Part shown: positions 1-5,438 of the stretch, piece by piece
How positions within the stretch are numbered: position 1 is the first letter of the stretch
Layout of the letters: the number at the start of each line of letters is the position of its first letter
Assembly: GCA_947629215.1 (NCBI GenBank)
Contig: CANRCU010000165.1
Span: 1-5,438, forward strand
Length of the DNA: 5,438 bases
Direction of reading: 5' to 3'
DNA from: an uncultured Clostridia bacterium
GTDB lineage: Bacteria; Bacillota; Clostridia; Lachnospirales; CAG-274
The notes under the pieces: model-generated
Told to the model about the DNA's origin: nothing
What the model saw: the letters and a program-made list of their open reading frames with translations, nothing else
Database searches by the model: none
Translations under genes and position numbers: made by a program

Positions 1-1041
1 ACTTTTGAAAGCTCTTGGGAATTTACGTTTGAAACGGTAAAAGACTATGTTAAAGAAACGGGGTATTTTCCCACAAAGGATATTGTGTTTGAGGGCTTGC
101 GAATAGGGGCTTGGTGTTCCGCACAGCGCACCCAAAATAAAAACGGTGAAATTTTACCCGAAAGAAAACAAAAACTGGAAAGTATAAATTTTCCCTGGAA
201 TCCAAAGGAAGAAAAGTGGTACAGATACTATCACCGCATGAAGCTGTATGTTGAGGAACACGGAAAATTGCCCACAAAAAAAGCCGCGGATGATGGTGAA
301 GTACATGACCTGTATGTATGGAGGATAACACAGAGAAACAGTTTCCGTGAAGGCTATTTATCGGAGCGTCAGATAAAGCTGCTTGCAGATATAGGTATTA
401 AGTTTGAGTTTGATTCCGTGGACGATAAGTGGATGAGAAAATACAAACTGTTAAAAAAATATCTTTCCGAACACGGGAAATATCCTTCCGGCAGTGACAG
501 AGAATATGACGAAACCGCAAAACAAATCGTGGCATGGATAAGCCGGGTTCGCTCAAATTATAAAAAAGGAAAATTAAGCCCGGAACAGGTAAGACTTATG
601 GAAGGATTGGATTTTGTGTGGGATACCAAAACAGCCGTGTGGGAGCAGTATTTTCAATCGGTTTGCCGATTTTATCGTGAAGAGGGAAGAGTACCCGAAT
701 GTAACAGAAAAATAGAAGGCAGAGCAGTGGGGCAGTGGTATTATAAAATTGTAAAAAAATATTCTGACGGAGAATTATCGGAGGATATTATTGAAAAATT
801 CCGCGTCAACGGTATCCCCCTTGTGCCGGATAAAAGCGCTTATAAAGACAGAAATTGGCTGAAATGTTATAAGGCATTTAAACAGTTTATTTCCGAATAT
901 CATACAGTACCCGAATATAAAGACGAATATAACGGGGCTGCAATAGGATATTGGTATTTTAAAGTTGTAAAAGCTTATCACAAAGGGGAACTAAGCCCTA
1001 AAAGAACCGAAATGCTGTTATCTCTTGGCGTTGAGCTTTAA
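1..1041 (+). CDS. Helicase-associated (HA) repeat protein, 5'-truncated by window edge
   Basis: The frame is open from base 1 to the TAA at 1039-1041, giving 346 residues with no start in view. A GTG at 85 could be read as a start, but it lies inside the first repeat, and residues upstream of it (W-x9-Y-x4-G-x-x-P) already fit the family. The protein consists of five tandem units of about 67-72 residues. Each has an N-terminal Trp, a G-x-x-P turn, a central Trp, a basic-aromatic helix and a G-x-L-(S/P) turn. This is the pattern of the helicase-associated domain (PF03457-like), a small helical domain repeated in large bacterial helicase-like proteins and thought to bind nucleic acid. No helicase motif is present here; a helicase part, if any, would lie to the left. 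The protein is rich in Lys, Glu and Tyr and has no signal peptide or membrane segment in view. Its exact function is unknown. The gene is more AT-rich than its neighbours, which hints at accessory origin. It converges on the lyase gene. Confidence 0.85.
   Translation, partial: TFESSWEFTFETVKDYVKETGYFPTKDIVFEGLRIGAWCSAQRTQNKNGEILPERKQKLESINFPWNPKEEKWYRYYHRMKLYVEEHGKLPTKKAADDGEVHDLYVWRITQRNSFREGYLSERQIKLLADIGIKFEFDSVDDKWMRKYKLLKKYLSEHGKYPSGSDREYDETAKQIVAWISRVRSNYKKGKLSPEQVRLMEGLDFVWDTKTAVWEQYFQSVCRFYREEGRVPECNRKIEGRAVGQWYYKIVKKYSDGELSEDIIEKFRVNGIPLVPDKSAYKDRNWLKCYKAFKQFISEYHTVPEYKDEYNGAAIGYWYFKVVKAYHKGELSPKRTEMLLSLGVEL
16..1038 (+). repeat. Five tandem HA-domain repeats (protein level)
   Basis: Taking the leading Trp codon of each unit as its edge, the units begin at 16, 217, 430, 640 and 856, so they are 67, 71, 70, 72 and 61 residues long. 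The G-x-x-P turn reads TGYFP, HGKLP, HGKYP, EGRVP and, in the last unit, YHTVP, where the Gly is lost. The central Trp is kept in all five (IGAW, LYVW, IVAW, VGQW, IGYW). The G-x-L turn is NGEIL, EGYLS, KGKLS, DGELS and KGELS. The closing aromatic (FPW, FVW) survives only in units 1 and 3; units 2, 4 and 5 have drifted. The repeats are similar as protein but not as DNA, so they are old duplications. Confidence 0.8.
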
Positions 1042-1106
1042 TACGGCACCGACTTTTTGTTCCTTGCAAAAACCACACTATTTGACAAAGAACCATTACC
1101 GAAATA

Positions 1107-1167
1107 GGGCGTTGTACCAAAACCTGCAAGCTTTTGTAAAAGGCTTGCAAGGCATGGAACAACGCCC
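1107..1167. terminator. Large nested inverted repeat between convergent genes, likely bidirectional terminator
   Basis: The outer arms GGGCGTTGT (1107-1115) and ACAACGCCC (1159-1167) are perfect complements. After one mismatch the stem continues with CCA/TGG (1117-1119 with 1155-1157). An inner stem TGCAAGC (1125-1131) pairs with GCTTGCA (1143-1149), and the loop contains TTTTGTAAAA, which can pair further. The hairpin begins 12 bases past the lyase stop codon (1180) and 65 bases past the HA-gene stop, the position expected for a shared terminator. Neither flank has a strong T run, so it is not a textbook intrinsic terminator. It could instead be a small palindromic repeat element. Confidence 0.5.
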
Positions 1168-1179
1168 ATTTATAATAAC

Positions 1180-4100
1180 TTATCCTATATTAGTCGGATG
1201 AACAGCCGAATATTGTATATCAATATCGGTCATCAAAGACTTGTTATAAGTAACGGCATCCATACCGTCCTGTGCAGAGCTTGTTGCAAAGCCCATGTAA
1301 TAGTTGGTCGGCAGTTTTGTTTCATACGAGAACATCTTATACCATGTTTCGCCGTCAAGTGACGAATAAGTGGTTATCGTCTGACCCTCTTTAACAATTT
1401 TAGCCCAGCCGCCTATTTGCTGTTGGTCGGCTCTTGCCTGGGGTACGCCTAAATACTGAGGCAGGAAGCCTGAATTAGCCTTACCCGATTCGGTACGTAT
1501 GGAGCCTATGATATTTCTGCCCTCAAAACGTGTCGAGCCGCTTACACTCTTTGTATCGGTATAGTCTTCGTCTTTAAGATAGCCAAGACCGACGGAATAT
1601 TGTTCGCCCGTGCCGGTAAGGTCGCTTGTAAGCATAAGTCCGGAGAACTGATAATAGTCTATCTTAGCCCAGTTGTAGATTTTTGCCGTAAGCGTCACAT
1701 CGCCCGAAACAGGCTTGTAGTTATAATGGAAACCTTCTTGTGTGCCAAGGCTTGAAGCGCTGCTGCTGCTACCCGTTCTGCCAAGATAACCGTTGCCTTC
1801 GGTTATGAGCGTATTCTTTTCGGCATTGTAGAAATCATAACCGGCTGTACGCGTATAGCCTATATCCGCCGAAATAAAGCCATCTATATTTGCGCCTTCG
1901 CCCGTTGTTGTATCACCCGGAACGGCAGCGTCCGCATTTTCAAATTTAAAGCTTGAAACAAGCGCTTTTTGCAGTATAACGGCTGCAAAAGAGGCATCTA
2001 TTTCGCCTTTTTTGACTTGAGCATTCAAAAGCCCCTGCGGTGAGATATTGACCGACGCTTTGTTGAGTACATATTGCAGCACCAAAGCCGAATCGTCTGC
2101 TTTGATCTCGCCGTCACAGTTGACATCGCCCAAGTTAAGAGCGCTGTTTGACTTTCCTGCCGCAGGAACATCGACAACGGTCGCAGGTATCCTGTCGGAG
2201 AATATTTCCACCGAATCTTCCGAACCCAGCGACTTTATCATAAGGTTTGCTCCGCCGAGCATATCCGGCGTAAATGTTGCCTTTCCGTCGGCGCCGCTTG
2301 CAAGCTTGCGGTCGTTGAGATATACTTCAAAGCCATTCTTTGCGGTGTCGTCCGTTTCGATTGTATAAGTTTCACCCATTACAAGGTCGACGTTTACATC
2401 CGTATTCAGGCTTTCGCCCTTGCTGTTTTTAACTGCGGTTATATGTACGGCTTTTTCTGCGTTGTTTGTCACTGTTTTGCCGTTCCATTCGCCCGTAAGG
2501 TCGTTAAGGTATACCTCCAAATTGGTATAACCCGTATATTTGCTGTCGCCGTAGCGTGTGTCGTCTGCGCCGACAATAAGGGTGGCATCGTTCTTGTTGT
2601 TTTTGTCAAGCCCGTATTTTTCCTCCCATGTATCCGGCAGACCGTCGCTGTCGCTGTCCGCAAATGTCTGTTCGTAAACTTCGGTATTAAAGCCGCCCGC
2701 CTCTTTTTCGCTGTTGACAAAGTATCCCGTGTTGTTTTTGACCTGTTCTATAAGGCGGTTGTCCCATGCGTCACGGTGTATGCTGTCGCCCACGCTCTCT
2801 ATGACCGAATTATAAGCGTTTTCGGCTGTTTCAAGCGTATAAGGCTGCTGAAGAGCGACTTTTTCATTAAGCTGTATGCCGACTGTGCCAAGGTTTTTGA
2901 AACCCTTTGTGTTGTCGGCAGTTACTTCGGCATTGCCGTCCATAACGTTGCCGCTTATGTAATAAGAGCTTTTTGCGTTGTTATAGCCCGACTCGGAATA
3001 GCATTCGTAAAGCTGATCCCTTACTTTTTCAAGTGTGTTCGGACCCGACTTGAAATAGTTGTTTTCAAAATTCACAAGTCCGTTGCCCCTTGCGCCGCCG
3101 TATGCAGAGCCGTGACCCCAGTTGTAAACTACGTTGTTTGCAAAATCAAGCTTGTTTTCGTAACGCACATTGTTATATGTAAAACCGCCTTCAAAACGCG
3201 GATTTCTTGTGCCGTTGTTTGTCCAGAGATTGTGCGTAAAGCTTGTTTCGTAGCCGTTCATTATAGAACCCATACCGTGTTTTGCGCTGTCTGCGCCAAG
3301 TTTGGCATCATCGTTGTTAACGCCGTCCTTGTCGGGTACGGAAAGACCGCTGTCGATTATATTGTACTGTATACTTGAATTTACAAGCTCTTTTGAGGAA
3401 AATGTTTCGTCCACGCCGTAACTGAATGTGCAATGGTCTATAACTATATTGTCACCCGATGCCGATGCGCCGTCCAGGTCATAGCCGCTGCCAAGGCGGA
3501 AATGCGCGTAGCGTACAACTATGTTGCTGCCGTTGAATTTCATTGAAGCGCCCGCTATGGTTATGCCGCTGCCGGGGGCGGTCTGACCTGCGATGGTGGT
3601 GTTGCTGTTTACGTTAAAGCGCCTTGCGCTCAGCCCTACGGTCGGGTCTACATTGATAGTGCCGCCTACCGCAAAAACAATAGTACGGGGATAGGTCTTG
3701 TTGCCGTCGGTTCTGTCGCGCCTTTCAAGACCGTAGCGCAAAGAACCGGGCTGAGGGTCGCTTACGCTGTCGGTAAGGTTGGTCACAACATAAACATCGC
3801 CCTGTACCTTTTCGGAGCCTCTGCCGCCCTGAGAATATGTTCCGCCGCCTTCAACGCTTGGGAACGCAGGCGTAAGCTCGGCTTTTGCGGGTGTGGTTAT
3901 CTCGGTTTCAAATGTTTTGTAAGGTGTCGTTTTGGTTGCGGCATTGCTTGCGTCAAAAGCATTTACCCTTATTTTGTAAGTGGTTTCGGGTTTGAGTCCT
4001 GCGCTTATTGCCTCGGTTATCTGATCTTCAAGGAAGAATGTATTCTTTGGATCTTCACCGTTTGCGCGTGTAAGTTTTTTACCGTGGTTTATGGTAGAGG

Positions 4101-4641
4101 CGATATGGTCTTCCGTCCAGGTTTTTCCGCCGTCGTCGGAATACTGTATCTGATATGCCGTCGCAAGGCTGTTTGCCACAACGGTGGTATCTATATACGC
4201 ATTTTTGACAAAATCCCCCGTCTGAGCGTCTTTTACAATAACGGGCCATTCCGTTTCATAATCCACAAGACCCTTTATAATATTATGCTCTGTTTTGTTG
4301 TCGTTTTTGACATTGTTGACCGCCGGGTCGGGATCCCAGTTGTTATATACGATTATCATACCGCTTGTGGGATTAGTCCAGCCCGCTGTCGGGCAGCCGT
4401 TTGAATTGACCTGTCCGTCTGCGGTAAGATGGTTGAAGTTGATAAGCTTGCCTTCGGTATCGACAGCCGGCCATGTCAGCACGATATTGCCGTTGCCCTC
4501 GTCGACGGTAGCTTTCAAATCTTCGGTATAAATATATTCATAGGTGCTGTTTTCTGCGGTATAGCGCGCATATGTCGGCACAACAAGACCCGACATAGCC
4601 ATAACTGCCGCAATAAGTCCCGCTGACAATCGTTTTTTCAT
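1180..4641 (-). CDS. Secreted multi-domain PL1-like pectate lyase with internal dockerin
   Basis: This 1153-residue exported enzyme is predicted to cleave polygalacturonate (pectin backbone) by calcium-dependent beta-elimination outside the cell. Start ATG 4641 is chosen because it has an AAAGGA site 8 bases upstream and begins a classic signal peptide; the frame runs on to an ATG at 4746, but that stretch lies over the end of pilT. In order: signal peptide 1-25; fibronectin-III-like region about 40-255; parallel beta-helix lyase about 258-716; a small beta-sandwich about 722-820; dockerin about 835-895; DUF1349-like module about 897-1145. The lyase matches the pectate lyase family common in gut Bacteroides and Clostridia, with AGQTAPG (351-357), IDHC (401-404) followed by DE (411-412), KHG (454-456), RNPRF (479-483) and NNVVYNWG (502-509). 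Arg479 or Arg482 is the likely catalytic base by analogy. There is no LPXTG motif or SLH domain, so it is either free or held by the dockerin. It lies 16 bp downstream of pilT on the same strand. The PL1 subfamily and exact substrate cannot be fixed from sequence alone. Confidence 0.9.
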   Translation of the reverse strand: MKKRLSAGLIAAVMAMSGLVVPTYARYTAENSTYEYIYTEDLKATVDEGNGNIVLTWPAVDTEGKLINFNHLTADGQVNSNGCPTAGWTNPTSGMIIVYNNWDPDPAVNNVKNDNKTEHNIIKGLVDYETEWPVIVKDAQTGDFVKNAYIDTTVVANSLATAYQIQYSDDGGKTWTEDHIASTINHGKKLTRANGEDPKNTFFLEDQITEAISAGLKPETTYKIRVNAFDASNAATKTTPYKTFETEITTPAKAELTPAFPSVEGGGTYSQGGRGSEKVQGDVYVVTNLTDSVSDPQPGSLRYGLERRDRTDGNKTYPRTIVFAVGGTINVDPTVGLSARRFNVNSNTTIAGQTAPGSGITIAGASMKFNGSNIVVRYAHFRLGSGYDLDGASASGDNIVIDHCTFSYGVDETFSSKELVNSSIQYNIIDSGLSVPDKDGVNNDDAKLGADSAKHGMGSIMNGYETSFTHNLWTNNGTRNPRFEGGFTYNNVRYENKLDFANNVVYNWGHGSAYGGARGNGLVNFENNYFKSGPNTLEKVRDQLYECYSESGYNNAKSSYYISGNVMDGNAEVTADNTKGFKNLGTVGIQLNEKVALQQPYTLETAENAYNSVIESVGDSIHRDAWDNRLIEQVKNNTGYFVNSEKEAGGFNTEVYEQTFADSDSDGLPDTWEEKYGLDKNNKNDATLIVGADDTRYGDSKYTGYTNLEVYLNDLTGEWNGKTVTNNAEKAVHITAVKNSKGESLNTDVNVDLVMGETYTIETDDTAKNGFEVYLNDRKLASGADGKATFTPDMLGGANLMIKSLGSEDSVEIFSDRIPATVVDVPAAGKSNSALNLGDVNCDGEIKADDSALVLQYVLNKASVNISPQGLLNAQVKKGEIDASFAAVILQKALVSSFKFENADAAVPGDTTTGEGANIDGFISADIGYTRTAGYDFYNAEKNTLITEGNGYLGRTGSSSSASSLGTQEGFHYNYKPVSGDVTLTAKIYNWAKIDYYQFSGLMLTSDLTGTGEQYSVGLGYLKDEDYTDTKSVSGSTRFEGRNIIGSIRTESGKANSGFLPQYLGVPQARADQQQIGGWAKIVKEGQTITTYSSLDGETWYKMFSYETKLPTNYYMGFATSSAQDGMDAVTYNKSLMTDIDIQYSAVHPTNIG
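1207..1953 (-). other. C-terminal DUF1349-like (concanavalin-like) module of the lyase
   Basis: Residues about 897-1145 contain SGDVTLTAKIYNW, YYQFSGLMLTSDL, WAKIVKEGQTITTYSSLDG, ETWYKMF and NYYMGFATSS. These match the strand pattern of the DUF1349/concanavalin-like beta-sandwich found at the ends of secreted carbohydrate-active enzymes. In that family the line reads roughly sGDv-t-a-v, aGLMlr, W-k-vreG-t-t-y-S-DG-tW, y-Gla-tS. The likely role is binding polysaccharide; this is inference. A Ser-rich patch (958-964) lies near its start. Confidence 0.65.
1957..2139 (-). other. Internal type I dockerin-like module with degenerate second repeat
   Basis: Residues about 835-895. The first half, GDVNCDGEIKADDSALVLQY, has a perfect EF-hand-type loop: D839, N841, D843, G844, I846 and D850. 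The second half, NAQVKKGEIDASFAAVILQK, keeps the G-x-I core and the helix, but the calcium ligand positions are A874, V876, K878 and F885 in place of D/N, N, D and D. Dockerins bind cohesins and usually sit at a protein end; this one lies between the lyase and the C-terminal module. It may anchor the enzyme to a cohesin or serve as an intramolecular clasp. No cohesin or scaffoldin gene is in the window. Confidence 0.8.
2494..3870 (-). other. PL1-like pectate lyase beta-helix domain
   Basis: Residues about 258-716 begin with AFPSVEGGGTYSQGGRG and VYVVTNLTDS, the usual opening of this lyase family, followed by PGSLRYGLE and the TIVFAVGGTI strand. Repeating coils follow, with IVIDHC (399-404), D411-E412, H455-G456, H470-N471, R479/R482, NNVVYNWG (502-509), SAYGG (512-516) and NNYFKSGP (527-534). 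The tail has an acidic calcium-type loop, DSDSDGLPDTWE (662-673), and ends with GYTNLEVYLNDL (704-715), as in known relatives. All expected blocks are present and unbroken, so the enzyme is probably active. Confidence 0.87.
3877..4524 (-). other. Interrupted fibronectin type III-like region of the lyase
   Basis: Residues about 42-60 (…NIVLTWPAV) look like the first strands of an Fn3 fold. Residues about 162-250 look like the rest: a YQIQYSDDGGKTW strand pair, then LKPETTYKIRVNAFD, which is the typical Fn3 L-x-P-x-T-x-Y-x-x-R-V signature. Between them lie about 100 residues rich in Asn, Asp and Trp that do not fit Fn3. The role is probably spacing or carbohydrate contact. The domain edges are approximate. 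Confidence 0.6.
4567..4641 (-). other. Signal peptide of the pectate lyase
   Basis: Residues 1-25 have a basic start (MKKR), a hydrophobic core of Ala, Leu, Ile, Val and Met (about 5-21) and a likely signal peptidase I site after PTYA (22-25). There is no lipobox Cys, so the protein should be released rather than lipid-anchored. Confidence 0.88.
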
Positions 4642-4649
4642 AAAAACAT

Positions 4650-4655
4650 TCCTTT
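4650..4655 (-). promoter_or_regulatory. Ribosome binding site of the pectate lyase gene
   Basis: AAAGGA on the minus strand lies 8 bases before ATG 4641. It sits in the 16-bp gap directly after the pilT stop codon (4658-4660). It fixes the lyase start and shows that the ORF extension to 4746 is not used. No promoter was recognised in the end of pilT, which favours read-through from upstream. Confidence 0.75.
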
Positions 4656-4657
4656 CT

Positions 4658-5438
4658 TTAAAGCACTCTTGCCAATTCTTCCCTGTCGGTACACTTGGCC
4701 TCGGCGTCTTTTTTGGTGATAACGCCTTTTTTAACAAGCTCCGCAAGGTGAGCGTTCAGCGTCCTCATGCCTATTGCCCTGCCTTGCTGCATAATTGAAG
4801 GTATCTGATGTATTTTGTTGCTTCTTATATTAGCGCGTACAGCGTCTGTGCCAAGCAGTATTTCGGAGGCTGCAACACGGCCGTTGCCCTGAGCGAGCGG
4901 AACAAGACACTGTGTGATAACGCCTTCAAGCGTGGACGCAAGCATCGTTCTGGTCTGTTCCTGAACATGGGGCGGACACGCATCTATTATACGGTCGATA
5001 GTCTGAGGTGCGCTTGTGGTATGCAGCGTACCCATAACAAGGTGACCCGTTTCAGCAGCGGTAAGGGCAAGCGAAATGGTTTCGTAATCACGCATTTCAC
5101 CGACAAGTATAATATCGGGGTCTTCACGCAGGGCGGAACGGAGAGCCGTGTTAAAGTCTTTTACGTCCCTGCCGACTTCACGCTGGCGTATGGTGCTTTT
5201 GCCTATTGGATAAACATACTCGATAGGGTCCTCTATGGTGAGGATATGCTCCGCGCGGGTCACATTTATCTCCTGTATCATGGCGGCAAGGGTCGTGGAT
5301 TTACCCGAACCCGTGGGTCCCGTAACAAGTATGAGCCCCCTCGGCTTTGCCGCAAGCTCGCTGAGTACGGGCGGCAGTTTCATCTCTTTTATATTAGGTA
5401 CAGTGGTGTTGAGCAGACGTAAAACAGCGCCAAGCTGA
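4658..5438 (-). CDS. pilT: Type IV pilus retraction ATPase PilT, N-terminus cut by window edge
   Basis: PilT is a cytoplasmic hexameric ATPase that powers pilus retraction, giving twitching motility, surface adhesion and often DNA uptake. The frame is open to the right edge, giving 259 residues. The ATG at 5383 is internal, because the 18 residues before it already fit the family. Numbering from the first full codon (5437): Walker A GPTGSGKST (40-48), Asp box TIEDPIEYVY (67-76), Walker B IILVGE (109-114) with the following MRD, and His box from GH (131-132) to GTLHTTSAPQTIDRI (136-150). The C-terminal AVRANIRSNK (199-208) corresponds to the AIRNLIRE motif needed for retraction in PilT, which separates it from PilB-type assembly ATPases, and GMRTLNAHL (223-231) also fits. 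Against PilT proteins of about 345-360 residues, some 90-100 residues are missing on the right. All catalytic motifs are intact. The usual neighbours pilB or pilC are not seen; the next gene is a pectate lyase. Confidence 0.93.
   Translation of the reverse strand, partial: QLGAVLRLLNTTVPNIKEMKLPPVLSELAAKPRGLILVTGPTGSGKSTTLAAMIQEINVTRAEHILTIEDPIEYVYPIGKSTIRQREVGRDVKDFNTALRSALREDPDIILVGEMRDYETISLALTAAETGHLVMGTLHTTSAPQTIDRIIDACPPHVQEQTRTMLASTLEGVITQCLVPLAQGNGRVAASEILLGTDAVRANIRSNKIHQIPSIMQQGRAIGMRTLNAHLAELVKKGVITKKDAEAKCTDREELARVL

Noticed and set aside
85..1041. GTG at 85 as the true start of the HA-repeat gene
   Set aside because: The frame is open to base 1 and the upstream residues already belong to the first HA repeat; there is no ribosome binding site before 85.
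1044..1060. GGCACCGACTTTTT resembling the end of a Cas9 tracrRNA
   Set aside because: The matching GTCGGTGC half of the terminal hairpin is absent, and there is no CRISPR repeat or cas gene nearby; chance similarity.
2443..3378. 311-residue open frame on the + strand
   Set aside because: It lies wholly antisense to the conserved lyase domain, is an odd Val/Phe/Cys-rich sequence, and matches no family; it is a by-product of the lyase codon bias.
4642..4746. 35-residue N-terminal extension of the pectate lyase
   Set aside because: It overlaps the end of pilT, places a signal peptide inside the protein, and ignores the good ribosome binding site before ATG 4641.
4658..4760. Possible promoter for the lyase in the end of pilT (TTGGCA on the minus strand)
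   Set aside because: At 17 bp spacing the -10 position reads GGAATG, which is not promoter-like; no good pair was found.
5383..5385. ATG as the pilT start
   Set aside because: The codons upstream to the window edge continue the conserved PilT sequence, and starting here would remove the N-terminal domain.
4808..5422. 204-residue open frame on the + strand
   Set aside because: It is antisense to the conserved PilT ATPase core and has no recognisable domain or ribosome binding site.

Overview
The window reads as a piece of a Bacillota (Clostridia) genome, most like a fibre- or pectin-degrading anaerobe of the Oscillospiraceae/Ruminococcus type. The reasons are a secreted multi-domain pectate lyase carrying a type I dockerin-like module, a type IV pilus retraction ATPase beside it, a Gram-positive-style ribosome binding site, and moderate GC. 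This lineage is inferred from gene content; no marker gene is present.

Layout: positions 1-1041 (+) hold the 3' part of a gene made entirely of helicase-associated (HA) repeats, five in the window, with its 5' end off the left edge. Positions 1042-1179 are a convergent intergenic gap with a 61-nt nested inverted repeat (1107-1167), probably a shared transcription terminator. Positions 1180-4641 (-) encode a 1153-residue secreted pectate lyase: signal peptide, interrupted fibronectin-III-like region, PL1-like beta-helix lyase, small beta-sandwich, internal dockerin with a degenerate second half, and a C-terminal DUF1349-like (concanavalin-like) module. Positions 4658-5438 (-) hold the C-terminal 259 residues of PilT, whose start lies beyond the right edge.

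pilT and the lyase gene run in the same direction with 16 bp between them, so the lyase is probably co-transcribed with, or read through from, the pilus gene. This suggests, without proving, a link between surface motility or attachment and pectin breakdown. The HA-repeat gene is unrelated in function, convergent, and clearly more AT-rich in the lines sampled (about 33-45% GC against about 45-52% in the lyase), so the hairpin gap may mark a boundary between core-like and accessory DNA.

I found no tRNA, rRNA, CRISPR array, insertion sequence or riboswitch, and no convincing new defence or mobile system. The most notable points are the pilT-lyase pairing, the unusual internal half-degenerate dockerin, the HA-repeat array and the intergenic palindrome.
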